Shown here: positions 17,362-27,700 of the stretch, piece after piece
How positions within the stretch are numbered: position 1 is the first letter of the stretch
Layout of the letters: each line of letters opens with the position of its first letter
From: Fodinibius sp036381435
GTDB taxonomy: Bacteria > Bacteroidota > Rhodothermia > Balneolales > Balneolaceae
Length of the DNA: 64,000 bases
Assembly (NCBI GenBank): GCA_036381435.1
Contig: DASVCW010000042.1
Coordinates: forward strand, 1 to 64,000
Direction: 5' to 3'
The notes under the pieces: generated by a model
What the model saw: only the letters and a program-made list of their open reading frames with translations
Told to the model about the DNA's origin: nothing
The model's database searches: none
Position numbers and translations under genes: made by a program

Positions 17362-20300
17362 ATGACCCATTCTAAAAAAGACATCCTCGCCGACAGCGAA
17401 AGTTACCGAAAATTCTTCGATTCAATGGATAGAGGCTTTTGCATTATTCAAGTACTATTTGACGATGATGAGAAACCGGTCGATTATCGTTTTCTGCAAG
17501 CCAATTCATCATTTGCAAAACAGACAGGCCTGAAAGATGTTGAAGGCAAACGAATGCTCGATCTTGAGCCCGAACATGAAAAGCACTGGTTCGAAGTTTA
17601 TGGTAGAGTGGCCTTAACGGGCAAGTCAGAACGCTTTGAACATCATGCCGAAAAGCTGGGGAATCGTTGGTATGAAGTCTATGCCGACTCTTTTGGGCCT
17701 GTCGAAAACCGGCAGGTAGCCATTCTTTTTAGCGATATCACCAAACGAAAACAGGCTGAAGAAGTGATGTGCGAGAGCGAGGAGCATAAGTCATTTTTAC
17801 TTCAGCTCACCGATGCTTTACGCAATCTTACCGATCCGAATGCGGTTTTGAGTACTGCTGCAGAAACACTTGGTCGGCATATTGAAGCCCAACAAGTAGC
17901 CTACGCTGAGATTGACGAGACTGTAGAATTTGCTATTATCGAGAAAGATTGGAATGACGGCTCGATGCCAAGTAATGTAGGATGGCATCGCTTAGAGGAT
18001 TTCGGGGGAGATTTTGTTGATGATCTTAAAAATGGCGAAGCCATTGTAATTGATGACGTTCGCAATGATGAGCGCACATCATCACCCGAAACGCTGGCTA
18101 CTTTTAGCAGCGCATCAATTGCCGCTCTTATCAATATTCCCCTCGTTAAAAACGATAAGCTGGTTGCCGTCTTGGCTATCCACAGCAGCAGAGTTCGCGA
18201 CTGGCGGCCGGAAGAGGCAGCTATTGCAGAAGAAATAGCCGAACTTACTTGGGCAAGTGTGGAGCGGGTCCGAGCGGAGGTGACACTGCAGGGGGCTCTT
18301 GAGTACAACAAAGCTATCCTGAGAACCAGTCCGGTGCCGCTCTTAGTGTTGGAAAGCGATCTGCGAGTGGCCACTGCCAACCGGGCGTTCTATCGGCAAT
18401 TTAAGGGCGATCGGGAACAAACCGTAGGTTGCCTGATCTACGAGTTGGGCAACGGACAATGGAACATTCCCAAGTTGCGCCAGCTGCTCGAAGAAATCCT
18501 GCCACTTCACAATACCATGGAGCAATTCGAGGTGACGCACAAATTCGAGACGATCGGCCGTCGCACGATGCTGCTCAATGCCCGTCGCATGAGGGGGGAA
18601 AAGGGCGCACCGAACCGGATAGTGTTGGTAATCGAGGACATTACCGAGCGCAAACGCAGCGAAGCGAATGCCGCCTTTTTGAATGAAGTAAGTCAAGATA
18701 TGACGAACTTTACGAACATTGACGAAACGATGGAGGTGCTGGGCAAAAAAATCGCCGGTTACTTCGGTTTATCGGCCTGCACCTTTGCTGAGATTGATGA
18801 GAACGAAATCGGAGTCATCGGTCAGACTCGGCATGTCGCTGCGATGCCCGGCACGTATCGCATGGAAGAGTTCGTGTCGCCCGAGGTTCTGCAACGTTGT
18901 CGCGCGGGAAAACCGGTCATCATCCGCGATGTAAAAACCGACCCTCTGACCGACACCGGGCAGTACGCGGCTTTGAACATCGGCTCCTTCGCCAGCATGC
19001 CGCTCGTACGCGATGGCGAGTGGCGCTTTCTGTTCGTCGTCTATCGCAGCGAACCCTACGACTGGCGCGAAGACGAAATTGAACTGATCCGTGAACTTGC
19101 CAACCGCATCTGGACGCGGCTTGAGCGTGCCCGGGTCGAAGAAACGCTCCGCAAGAGCGAGGAGAAACAGTGGTTCCTGGTTAAACTTACCGATGCTTTA
19201 CGTAACCATACCGGTCCAAATGCAATTTTGAGCATTGCTGCAAAGACACTTGGCGGGCAGCTTGAGGCCGAACAGGTAGCCTATGGGGATATTGATGAGG
19301 CTGAAGAATTTATTATTATTGAAAAGGATTGGAATAACGGCTCGATGCCAAGCAACGCGGGCCGCCACCGCTTAGAGGATTTTGGCGGAGGTTTTATTGA
19401 TGATCTTAAAAATGGCAAAACCGTTGTAATTGAGGACGTTCATAGTGATGAACGTACTTCATCACCCGAAGCCTTGGCCACTTTTAGCAACGCATCAATT
19501 GCCGCTCTTATCAATGTTCCCCTCATTAAAAACGGCAAGCTGGTTGCCATATTAGCCGTTCATAACAGCACCGTTCATGATTGGCAGCCGAAAGAGGTAG
19601 CTATTGCAGAGGAAACAGCGGAACGCACCTGGGCGGCGGTTGAACGCGCCCGTGCCGAAGAGGCGCTGCGCGAGAGCGAGGAACGCTACCGTAATTTGTT
19701 TGAATCTATAGATGAGGGTTATTGCATCATTGAAATGCTTTTCGATGATGATGACAAGCCGGTTGATTACCGATTTTTAGAGGTAAACCACGCCTTCAAA
19801 AAGCAGACAGGGTATAAAGATGCTGTTGGGCGGAGAATTCTTGAACTTAATCCTGAGCAGGAATCATATTGGTTCGAGATTTACGGCCGTGTTGCAGTGA
19901 CAGGTGAGCCGGAGCGATTCAAAAATGAGGTAAAGGCGATAGGCCGTTGGTTTGATGTTTATGCGTTCCGCATCGCCGACCCGGAAAAACGGCAGGTAGC
20001 CATTCTTTTTAACGACATCACCGAGCAAAAAAGGCGCGAAGAGCGGAAGGAATTCCTGCTCGAGCTCTCCGACGCATTGCGCGCGGAACCGAACGCGGAC
20101 GCCATGGAGAACCGCACGCTCCGGATGCTCTACGAGCAGATGGGATTTGACCGTTGTTACATCGGGGTCTACCAGCTGGAGGAGGACCGCGGGATCTTCA
20201 CTCGACAAGTGGGAAACGACAAAGTGCCGCCTGTGCCTGATGAAGTCCGCCTGTCCGATTTTCCTGATGCCCTTCGAGTGGCGCTCGACCGGACTCTGGT

Positions 20301-23064
20301 GATCAACGATGTCTCAGAAGCGGAAGTGTTGTCCGACACCGACAGGCAAAACCTGAGCGCCCTTGGCATGGGTGCGCTCGTCGCCTCGAGCCTGCGCAGG
20401 GGCGAAAACAACCCGATCTGGTCGATCGTCGCGATTTCGGGGCGGCCCCGGCAATGGACGCGGGACGAAATCGCCCTGATGGAAGAGGTCACCGAACGGA
20501 CTTGGGCAGCGATGGAACGCGCCCGTGTCGAAGAGGCGCTGCGCGAGAGAAAAGAACATTTCCGGCTGGCAACCGAAGTAGCCCGCCTCGGTACCTGGCA
20601 ATATGATTTAGAAACAAGTACGGTGCACTTTGATGAACAAATGCGAAACATTTGGGGGATAGGTTCACCAGAGCTCTCTCTTTCTTTTACAGAGGTTGTC
20701 AAACGCATTCACCCCGATAACCGGCAGCGGGTAATACGTGCTATTGAGGCTGCTCTTAATCCCGCTAATGCCAATGATGAGTATTCGGTTGAATATTCTG
20801 TGATTGGGGATGATGGCAAGGTGCGCTGGATAGCTGCCAACGGGCAGGCACAATTCAGTGAAGGAGAAGCCCGTAAGCCGGTTCATTTTTTCGGTACGGC
20901 TCGTGATGTCACCCGGCGAAAGCAGACTATGAATAATCTTCGGGAATCTGAAGAGCGACTGCAAATTGCTCTTAAGACTGGAAAGCTCGGTTCGTGGGAA
21001 CTGAATATCGCCCATAATTATCATTTGACCGCTTCTGATACTTGCAAAGCCAACTTTGGCCTTTCACCGGGGGATGAGCTGACGTATGAACGGCTGGCGG
21101 AAATGATCATCCCCGAAGACCGCGAACGCTGGCAGAAAGAGGTAACACAGGCTATTGAACAGCAACTGGATTTTAATACGGAATATGCCATCCACTGGCC
21201 AAACGGTGAAAAGCATTGGATTTTAGCTCGCGGACGGGCATTTTATAATTCCGATGGAGTGCCGGTTAAAATGATTGGTGTAACGCTGAATATTACCGAT
21301 CAAAAGCGGCATGAGGAGGAGTTAATGACTCTGAAGGATAGATTAGACGCTGATTTATCCACCATGACCCGCCTGCATGAACTGAGTCTTCGGCTTACCT
21401 CCACTGCCGACCTTCAGCCTATGCTTGAGGAAATTTTAAATTCTGCTATTGAACTTCAAAATGCCGATTTTGGCAGCCTGCAGCTTTATGATGAAGAAAG
21501 TGATTCGCTTGAGCTGTATGCTTATAAGGGTTTCGGGCAGGAGTTTGAGGAAGTTTTCAAAAATGTGAAGGGAACAGATACAGTTTGCGGCAGTTCTTTC
21601 GAAGAAGGTCGGCAAATTATTATAGAAGATATAAGAACGGATTTTCCTGACGAAAGTATGCATGATAAGGCATATAAATTCGGTTTTCAGGCCGTTCAGT
21701 CCACCCCGCTGTTCAATCGCAGTGGAAATGTTATTGGCATGCTTTCCACCCATTTTAAAGAACCCCATCGTCCGACAGAACGGGAACTGCGGGTTACCGA
21801 TTTGTACGCCCATCAGGCAGCAGATATGATTGACCTTAAGCTTACCGAAGAGCGATTGCGGGCAAGCGAAGAAAAACTTCAGTCCCTGAATGAAACGCTC
21901 GAAGAACGGGTAGAGAAGCGTACATCATCCTTGCTTTCTTATCAGAATCAGCTGCGTTCGTTAGTAGCCCAGCTTAGCAATGCTGAAGAGCAGGAGCGTC
22001 ACCGGCTGGCAAGTGATCTTCATGATAACCTGGGGCAGATTTTGGCGGTCATAAAGATGAATATTGACCTGTTGAAGAAAGGGGAGGAAGATGCTGAAAT
22101 TGCGGGTATATCAGCATTGGTGGATGATGCTATCACATATACGCGTCAGCTTATGAGTGATCTGAAGCCGCCGCCTTCGCTGGATGATGAAGACTTAAAG
22201 ACGGCTGTGGGGTGGGTAGCCCGAAAGATGAAAAAGCACGATCTTGATGTTTCGGTTGAAGATGACGGCGAACCTAAACCGCTTAGTGAAGAAGTACGCT
22301 CAACGCTTTTGCGTTCTGTGCGGGAAATGCTCTTCAATGTGGTGAAACATGCCGGAGTAAACCGGGCACATGTGGAGCTGTCGCGAACCGGTGACCAGGT
22401 ACGGGCAATAGTTGAAGATAAGGGTGAGGGCTTTGATGTGGAGGAGAGTCGGTCGACCGAATCGTTAGAAGGGGGATTTGGTCTTTTCAATATCTCTGAA
22501 CGCATAAATCTGCTTGAAGGAGACCTTGAAATAGAATCAGAACCGGGAAAAGGCACGAAAGCAACGGTTTTGCTTCCTGTTCTCAAAAGTGAAGAAGAGA
22601 TGACAGAGGCGGAAACCACAGCAGAAAATGTTGCTTCGGATAAGTCAGATAAGTCGCAAAAGCAAGTGCAGGGCAGCCGGAAAATCAAAGTTTTGCTGGC
22701 TGATGATCATCAGATTATGCGCGAGGGGCTTCGAAAAATCATTAATGAAGAGAAAGATTTAACGGTGACAGGAGAGGCCTCCAACGGCAAAGAAGCGATA
22801 GAAATGGCGATAGAAACTCATCCTGATGTTATTGTAATGGATGTAAACATGCCTGAAATGAACGGTATCCAGGCTACCCAAAAAATTAAAGCTGAATTGC
22901 CGGACATTCAGATTATCGCTCTTTCGTTTCATGATAGCGAAGACGTTGCCCGCGAAATGCGAGATGTGGGCGCGTCAGCCTACCTCACCAAATCCGATGC
23001 TTTCGAGACGCTCTGCGCCACCATCCGAAGCGAAGCCGTGGGAGTTGTGAATGATAAATTATGA
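17362..23064 (+). CDS. Giant multi-PAS/GAF hybrid sensor histidine kinase with C-terminal receiver
   Basis: The protein has 1900 aa, with ATG at 17362 and GGGAG about 12 bases upstream. Domains in order (approximate residues): PAS 10-135, GAF 141-308, PAS 313-430, GAF 436-590, GAF 601-765, PAS 773-891, GAF 893-1056, PAS 1064-1188, PAS 1193-1316, GAF 1333-1493, coiled coil, HisKA_3 with phospho-acceptor His1554 (DLHDNLGQ), HATPase (N-box Asn1659 in LFNVVKHA; GGFGLFNISERI), and a receiver with DD at 1781-1782 and phospho-acceptor Asp1827 (VMDVNMPEMNG). No transmembrane segment is visible, so it should be cytoplasmic. The core is of the NarX/DesK type. The receiver resembles NarL but ends soon after YLTKSDAFETL with no DNA-binding domain, so output must pass to another protein. 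The modules at 141-308 and 601-765 are recent duplicates. Two GAF stretches are markedly GC-richer than the rest. Confidence 0.9.
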   Translation: MTHSKKDILADSESYRKFFDSMDRGFCIIQVLFDDDEKPVDYRFLQANSSFAKQTGLKDVEGKRMLDLEPEHEKHWFEVYGRVALTGKSERFEHHAEKLGNRWYEVYADSFGPVENRQVAILFSDITKRKQAEEVMCESEEHKSFLLQLTDALRNLTDPNAVLSTAAETLGRHIEAQQVAYAEIDETVEFAIIEKDWNDGSMPSNVGWHRLEDFGGDFVDDLKNGEAIVIDDVRNDERTSSPETLATFSSASIAALINIPLVKNDKLVAVLAIHSSRVRDWRPEEAAIAEEIAELTWASVERVRAEVTLQGALEYNKAILRTSPVPLLVLESDLRVATANRAFYRQFKGDREQTVGCLIYELGNGQWNIPKLRQLLEEILPLHNTMEQFEVTHKFETIGRRTMLLNARRMRGEKGAPNRIVLVIEDITERKRSEANAAFLNEVSQDMTNFTNIDETMEVLGKKIAGYFGLSACTFAEIDENEIGVIGQTRHVAAMPGTYRMEEFVSPEVLQRCRAGKPVIIRDVKTDPLTDTGQYAALNIGSFASMPLVRDGEWRFLFVVYRSEPYDWREDEIELIRELANRIWTRLERARVEETLRKSEEKQWFLVKLTDALRNHTGPNAILSIAAKTLGGQLEAEQVAYGDIDEAEEFIIIEKDWNNGSMPSNAGRHRLEDFGGGFIDDLKNGKTVVIEDVHSDERTSSPEALATFSNASIAALINVPLIKNGKLVAILAVHNSTVHDWQPKEVAIAEETAERTWAAVERARAEEALRESEERYRNLFESIDEGYCIIEMLFDDDDKPVDYRFLEVNHAFKKQTGYKDAVGRRILELNPEQESYWFEIYGRVAVTGEPERFKNEVKAIGRWFDVYAFRIADPEKRQVAILFNDITEQKRREERKEFLLELSDALRAEPNADAMENRTLRMLYEQMGFDRCYIGVYQLEEDRGIFTRQVGNDKVPPVPDEVRLSDFPDALRVALDRTLVINDVSEAEVLSDTDRQNLSALGMGALVASSLRRGENNPIWSIVAISGRPRQWTRDEIALMEEVTERTWAAMERARVEEALRERKEHFRLATEVARLGTWQYDLETSTVHFDEQMRNIWGIGSPELSLSFTEVVKRIHPDNRQRVIRAIEAALNPANANDEYSVEYSVIGDDGKVRWIAANGQAQFSEGEARKPVHFFGTARDVTRRKQTMNNLRESEERLQIALKTGKLGSWELNIAHNYHLTASDTCKANFGLSPGDELTYERLAEMIIPEDRERWQKEVTQAIEQQLDFNTEYAIHWPNGEKHWILARGRAFYNSDGVPVKMIGVTLNITDQKRHEEELMTLKDRLDADLSTMTRLHELSLRLTSTADLQPMLEEILNSAIELQNADFGSLQLYDEESDSLELYAYKGFGQEFEEVFKNVKGTDTVCGSSFEEGRQIIIEDIRTDFPDESMHDKAYKFGFQAVQSTPLFNRSGNVIGMLSTHFKEPHRPTERELRVTDLYAHQAADMIDLKLTEERLRASEEKLQSLNETLEERVEKRTSSLLSYQNQLRSLVAQLSNAEEQERHRLASDLHDNLGQILAVIKMNIDLLKKGEEDAEIAGISALVDDAITYTRQLMSDLKPPPSLDDEDLKTAVGWVARKMKKHDLDVSVEDDGEPKPLSEEVRSTLLRSVREMLFNVVKHAGVNRAHVELSRTGDQVRAIVEDKGEGFDVEESRSTESLEGGFGLFNISERINLLEGDLEIESEPGKGTKATVLLPVLKSEEEMTEAETTAENVASDKSDKSQKQVQGSRKIKVLLADDHQIMREGLRKIINEEKDLTVTGEASNGKEAIEMAIETHPDVIVMDVNMPEMNGIQATQKIKAELPDIQIIALSFHDSEDVAREMRDVGASAYLTKSDAFETLCATIRSEAVGVVNDKL

Positions 23065-23278
23065 TGTAGATGTAGCTCGAAATTTATTTCGAGAGGTAAT
23101 AAACCATAAATAGCTATTGAGATACCGAAGGATAGCAATGCCAAAATCTTGACCTACAAATGTAGGACGGGCATCCTGCCCGTCAAAGACAAATATTGCA
23201 GCGTCTTGCAAGTGTTGTGCCATTTGTCTTGGCGACGGAAACACCGATTCTATGCTTTGAATTAAGATTTTGGCCCTG

Positions 23279-24074
23279 TCAATCCCCTGCGCCCCCTTCG
23301 CCAAGGGGGAAATTAGATCTAAACCAACTGCAATTTATAGCCGGTTTATACCTAAAAAGTTAAACCGCTGAAATACACGTTTAGATTCACAAATTTAAAG
23401 CTTGGCAAGAAAAAGTCCCCCTTGGCGAAGGGGGATTAGGGGGATTGAAAACTATGACTGTGAGAAAAAAATAGATTTAGAGGCAAATTTTATCTATCCT
23501 AAAAAATTCTTTCAAAGAGACAAAAGTCATGAAATCCCATTACAATAAAAATTACAAGAGCTTAGCTAGAAAACTTCGGAAAGACGGGACACCTGGAGAA
23601 CAAATCCTTTGGGCAGAGGTTTTACGAGCTAAAAAGTTTTATGGCTACCAGTTCAACAGACAATTTTCCATCGATCGTTATATTGTTGACTTCATCTGCC
23701 GAAAGCTAAAGTTAATTATTGAAATCGATGGTTACTCACATAACTTTAAAGAAGAGGAAGATAAAGATAGAGACGAACGGCTGGCAAAATTTGGTTATAC
23801 AATTGTCAGATTCTCAGAATATGAAGTTAAGAATGATCTTAATAATGTGATTCGGGTGTTAGAGAGTTATTTGCCGAATACTGAAAAATGAACCCGTCAA
23901 TCCCCCGGTGCCCCCTTCGCCAAGGGGGAAGTAAAAACTTGAGCTTAATTTGCAGTTAAAACTAATAACAGTAAAAATAACTGAAAAACATTTTCGGGCT
24001 CATAAACTTTGAATTGCAAGAAAAAGTCCCCCTTGGAGAAGGGGGGCAGGGGGATTGAAAGGCTAATATTTAAA
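23279..24074. repeat. Long direct repeat unit, copy 2 (intact DUF559 gene)
   Basis: This is the counterpart of 15944-16950. It starts with the tcaatcccctgcgccccc palindrome, shares the aaattagatctaaaccaact stretch and aaagagacaaaagtcATG before the gene, and ends with agtcccccttggagaagg ... gggggattgaaaggctaatattt. It carries no inserted element. The gap before it (23065-23278) holds the hairpin acgggcatcctgcccgt (about 23167) and no gene. Confidence 0.8.
23529..23891 (+). CDS. DUF559 domain endonuclease-like protein
   Basis: The 120-aa protein begins MKSHYNKNYKSLARKLRKDGT, and the DUF559 domain fills it. GEQILWAEVLRAKK gives the first conserved Glu, VDFICRKLKLIIEIDG carries the Asp and the E-x-D metal-binding pair, and FGYTIVRFSEYEV closes the fold. 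DUF559 belongs to the restriction-endonuclease-like superfamily and is related to Vsr mismatch nucleases. The gene is part of a repeated unit with palindromic flanks. A frameshifted copy lies at 16199, a 3' remnant at 15872 and another near 52319 on the other strand, so it behaves as cargo or driver of a dispersed repeat. DNA cleavage is expected from the family but not shown by the sequence alone. Confidence 0.85.
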   Translation: MKSHYNKNYKSLARKLRKDGTPGEQILWAEVLRAKKFYGYQFNRQFSIDRYIVDFICRKLKLIIEIDGYSHNFKEEEDKDRDERLAKFGYTIVRFSEYEVKNDLNNVIRVLESYLPNTEK

Positions 24075-24088
24075 CAACAAGAAAACTT

Positions 24089-24181
24089 CTCATCCGGCGA
24101 CTGGTTTTGTCGCCCAATGAGTGAAAGGGGTAGATAACCTTGATCCCATTCATCCGGCTTCAAGCCCAGAATCCGGATGAA
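24089..24181. repeat. Two-hairpin repeat element, copy A
   Basis: Hairpin 1 spans 24089-24121 (CTCAT...GGCGAC / GTCGCC...ATGAG around TGGTTTT). Hairpin 2 spans 24149-24181 (TTCATCCGG / CCGGATGAA around CTTCAAGCCCAGAAT). A second full copy is at 33760-33841, and a copy of hairpin 1 is at 52397-52430 in reverse orientation. Stem bases differ between copies in matched pairs. Confidence 0.75.
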
Positions 24182-24211
24182 AATCTAATTTAACAGATTG
24201 TACTCTCTTAG

Positions 24212-24249
24212 CCAATAGCACGGGAATTAATTTCCGCGCTATTGATTGG
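24212..24249. other. Intergenic hairpin upstream of the second giant kinase
   Basis: CCAATAGC at 24212 pairs with GCTATTGATTGG ending 24249, and GGAAT/ATTTCC pairs inside. From here to 24742 the region is AT-rich. It also contains the hairpin atcgggcatcctgcccgt (about 24277) and a third inverted repeat at 24650-24692. No gene was seen. Confidence 0.5.
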
Positions 24250-24649
24250 AGGAACAATTCTTTTCGAAAAATGTAGATCGGGCATCCTGCCCGTCCTGCA
24301 TTTTCACCCTAAAGGTTAGAGCGAATTGTATTCCTACCGTTTTTGCCCGAATAGGGAGAAGGGTGATGATCGCATTTACATGTTAAACTATTAAAAATAA
24401 TTGATTTGTTGATAGATTTTTATTTTTATTAATGATACGTGAGGTATTTTTGAAAAGGCAGATAGAAGTTCTATCTTATTTTGATCCTGAAAACTTGAAA
24501 AGTAGGGGTTGGATGGGTGTGAGCAGCGAAACAGCAATAAATGGATTCTTCATAAGTTATATGAAAGGAAACATTTTTGTGTAAGATATGATTATTGTAG
24601 GCATTTAGGTTTTGAAACTCCTTTAAATCGGGAGTGAGCATTTGTAAAA

Positions 24650-24692
24650 CAGCAAATCAGTTTTTGAATTTTCCAAGGTGCTGATTTGTTGC
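24650..24692. promoter_or_regulatory. Inverted repeat just upstream of the second giant kinase
   Basis: cagcaaatcag (24650-24660) and ctgatttgttg (24681-24691) are inverse complements with one mismatch, separated by 20 bases. It ends about 50 bases before the kinase ATG, so it may be an operator or leader hairpin for that gene. No similar sequence precedes the first kinase. Confidence 0.4.
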
Positions 24693-24742
24693 TTTAGCGA
24701 TTAAAAAGCAATGGTCATAAAACCTTAATCAAAAATCACTTT

Positions 24743-27700
24743 ATGGTAAAAGGTACCAAAGAGAGTTTGACGGACAGTCCTAAAACAAACGGACGGCGGA
24801 AAGAAGATCAATTACTCGAAGAACAAACAAGATTGCTGGAACTCATCGCATCCGGCAAGCCGTTGGAGGAATGCCTTTCAGCCCTCTGTTCGGCCATACC
24901 CCGTTTAAATCCCGGCGTACGCGCCTCTGTTTTGCTGGCTGATGAACAACGCAAGGCCTTTAAACGTCCCATCGCACCCGAGCTTCTCCCTTCGTTTGGT
25001 GAAGGACTTGAAGGCGCTCCCATTAACGATCTCTGCATCGGCACTTGTGGCGAAGCTGTGTTTTCAGGTGAACCTGTGATCTGCGAAGACATTAAAAATG
25101 ATGAAAAATGGTCAAAAGAGTGGCGTGAGCTGTGTGTTTCCAATGATATACTGGGCTGTCAGTCAACTCCTGTTTTTGGCGAAGATGGAAATGCACAAGC
25201 ATCATTTATGCTTTGTTTTAATAAAGCCCGTACATCTAACGAATGGGAAGAGCGCCTGTCGGAATTTGGCGCACATATTATAAAAATAGCTCTTGAGCGG
25301 GAGCGTTCAAACAAGGCCTTGCTCAAACATGAAGAAGAGTTGCGCAAGAGCCGGGAGCAATTTGAGATGGCTGCCCGGGCAGGATCTGTGGGTACATGGA
25401 CATGGGATATTAAAGAAGATATTGTAGCTACAGATAAATACCTGGCGGAAGCATACGGCGTAGACCCCGAAAAAGCCGCCGCTGGAGCAACTATGAAATC
25501 GTTTTATGAGTCTATCCACGAGGATGATGAGGAAAAGACGTGGAACCGGCTTATGAAAGCTGTTGAGGAAACGGGCGAACTTGAAGCGGAATATCGCGTT
25601 CAAAACGGGGATGAAACATTGTGGATTTTGGCCCGCGGCAAAGTTGAGTATGACAAGGGCGAACCGTTGCGGATGCGTGGCACCATTTCTGATATTACTG
25701 CGCGTAAACGGCAGGAAGAAAAACTGCGCCAAAGCGAGGAGCGTTTCCGTGCCTTTGTTGAAGCAAGCTCAGATGTAGTTTATCGCATGAGCCCCGATTG
25801 GAAAGAAATGTACCACCTAGACGGACGGAATTTCATTGCCGATACGCATGAAACCAGTAGCACTTGGCTTGATGAATATATTCATTCCGGTGATCAGGAA
25901 CGGGTAAAGAAGGCGATTGATAAAACCATGCGCACCAAGAGCATATTTGATTTGGAACATCGGGTTTTGCAGGTTGACGGTGCACTGGGTTGGACTCACT
26001 CTCGTGCGATTCCCATTCTGGATGGCGAGGGTGAACTCATCGAGTGGTTTGGTACGGCGAGGGATGTGACCGAACATAAAAAAATCGAGGAAGCACTTAA
26101 AGCATCGGAAGAAAAATATCGCGCCCTGTTCGATTCGATGGATGAGGGCTATTGCATTATTGAGATGATATTTGACGATAATGATAAGCCTGTCGATTAT
26201 CGCTTTGTGGAAGTGAACGATGCTTTTGAGCAACAGTCAGGAATGAGCAATGTGACGGGTAAGCGTATGCTTGAATTCGTATCCGATATTGAAGAACATT
26301 GGCTTGAGAACTACGGTCAGGTTGCCCTGACGGGTGAACCGATTCGTTTTTTGAACGAATATAAATCACTCAACCGTTGGTTTGATGTCTATGCTTTCCA
26401 GGCTGAAGGATGGAGCGGAAACAAAGTCGCCGTGTTGTTCTCTGACGTCACCGAACAGAAGCAGGCCGAGCAGTTACTGCGCGAGAGCAAGGAGCATTTG
26501 GAACTGGCTGTTGAAGTAGCTCTGATCGGAACCTGGAATTACGATATAGAAACAGATTTTGTCCATCTGGATGAGCGGATGTGCGAAATATGGGGAGTAA
26601 CCGAAACAACCATTCCCTTAGCGGAAGTGGTTGAACATATTCACTCGGGCGACCGGGAGCAGGTGGCAGCAGCCATTACTGCTGCTCTTGATCCTTCCTC
26701 CGACGGCACTTATAATGTTGATTATCGCATTGTATGGGATGATGGTACCATACGCTGGGTATCTGCTAACGGACGGGTACAGTTTTCAGGAGAAGAAAGG
26801 GAGGCCGTTGGTTTCTTCGGCACTGCTTTGGATGTCACCGAGCGTAAGCAGGCGGAGAAAAAAGCCAAATTCCGTTCCACACTCACCGATGTGTTGCGCC
26901 CGCTCACAGATCCGGCTGAGATTAAAGCTGATGCTACCCGCGTGCTTTGTGAATACCTGGATGCTGATCGTTCGCTATATGCGGAGGTTGAGGCTGACGG
27001 CGAACATGCGGTAATTGAAAGGGATTATACGAAAGGAATTCCGAGCATGGCCGGCAGGATTCGCCTCGATGACTTTGGTCCAACATTAATGGATGAAATG
27101 CGGAGGGGAGACATCCATATTCAAATAAACATCGGGGAAAATCCGGACTTGACCGAGCAGGAGAAAAAAAATTATCAGGGAATCGGCATTCAGGCCCAGG
27201 TTGGCGTACCGTTTATGAAAAATGGGCAACTGCTTTCAATCCTTGGTGTTCATCAATCCGAACCTCGCGAGTGGACAGATGATGAGATCGACCTTATGGA
27301 AGAAACGGCTGAACGAACCTGGGCCGCCGTTGAACGTGCCCGGGTCGAAACTGACTTGCAGCGGAGTGAAGCGCGGCTCAAAACCGTACTTAAAGGCAGT
27401 GAAGTGGGTGCGTGGGATCTAAATCTTGAAGACCAAGCGGCCTGGCGTTCGATTGAGCACGACCGGATTTTCGGGTATGATACACTGCTGCCGGAGTGGA
27501 CATATGAAATATTTATGGAGCATGTATTGCCCGAAGACCGGGAAATGGTCGACAAGAAATTTAATGATGCCCTGGAAGGAAACGGAAGATGGGATTTTGA
27601 GTGCCGCATCATGCGAAAAGACGGTGAAAAACGCTGGATCTGGGCCCGAGGCCAAGTCTATCATCGGAATGATGATTCCCTAAAACGAATGCTGGGTACC

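Noticed and set aside
22146..22688. 180-codon reverse frame in the first kinase, Ser-rich
   Set aside because: It lies opposite the HATPase domain; the Ser/Arg-rich composition is the usual antisense of acidic coding sequence.
15944..24074. Composite transposon formed by the two DUF559 units around the first kinase
   Set aside because: No transposase gene and no terminal target duplication were found; the arrangement is reported as direct repeats only.
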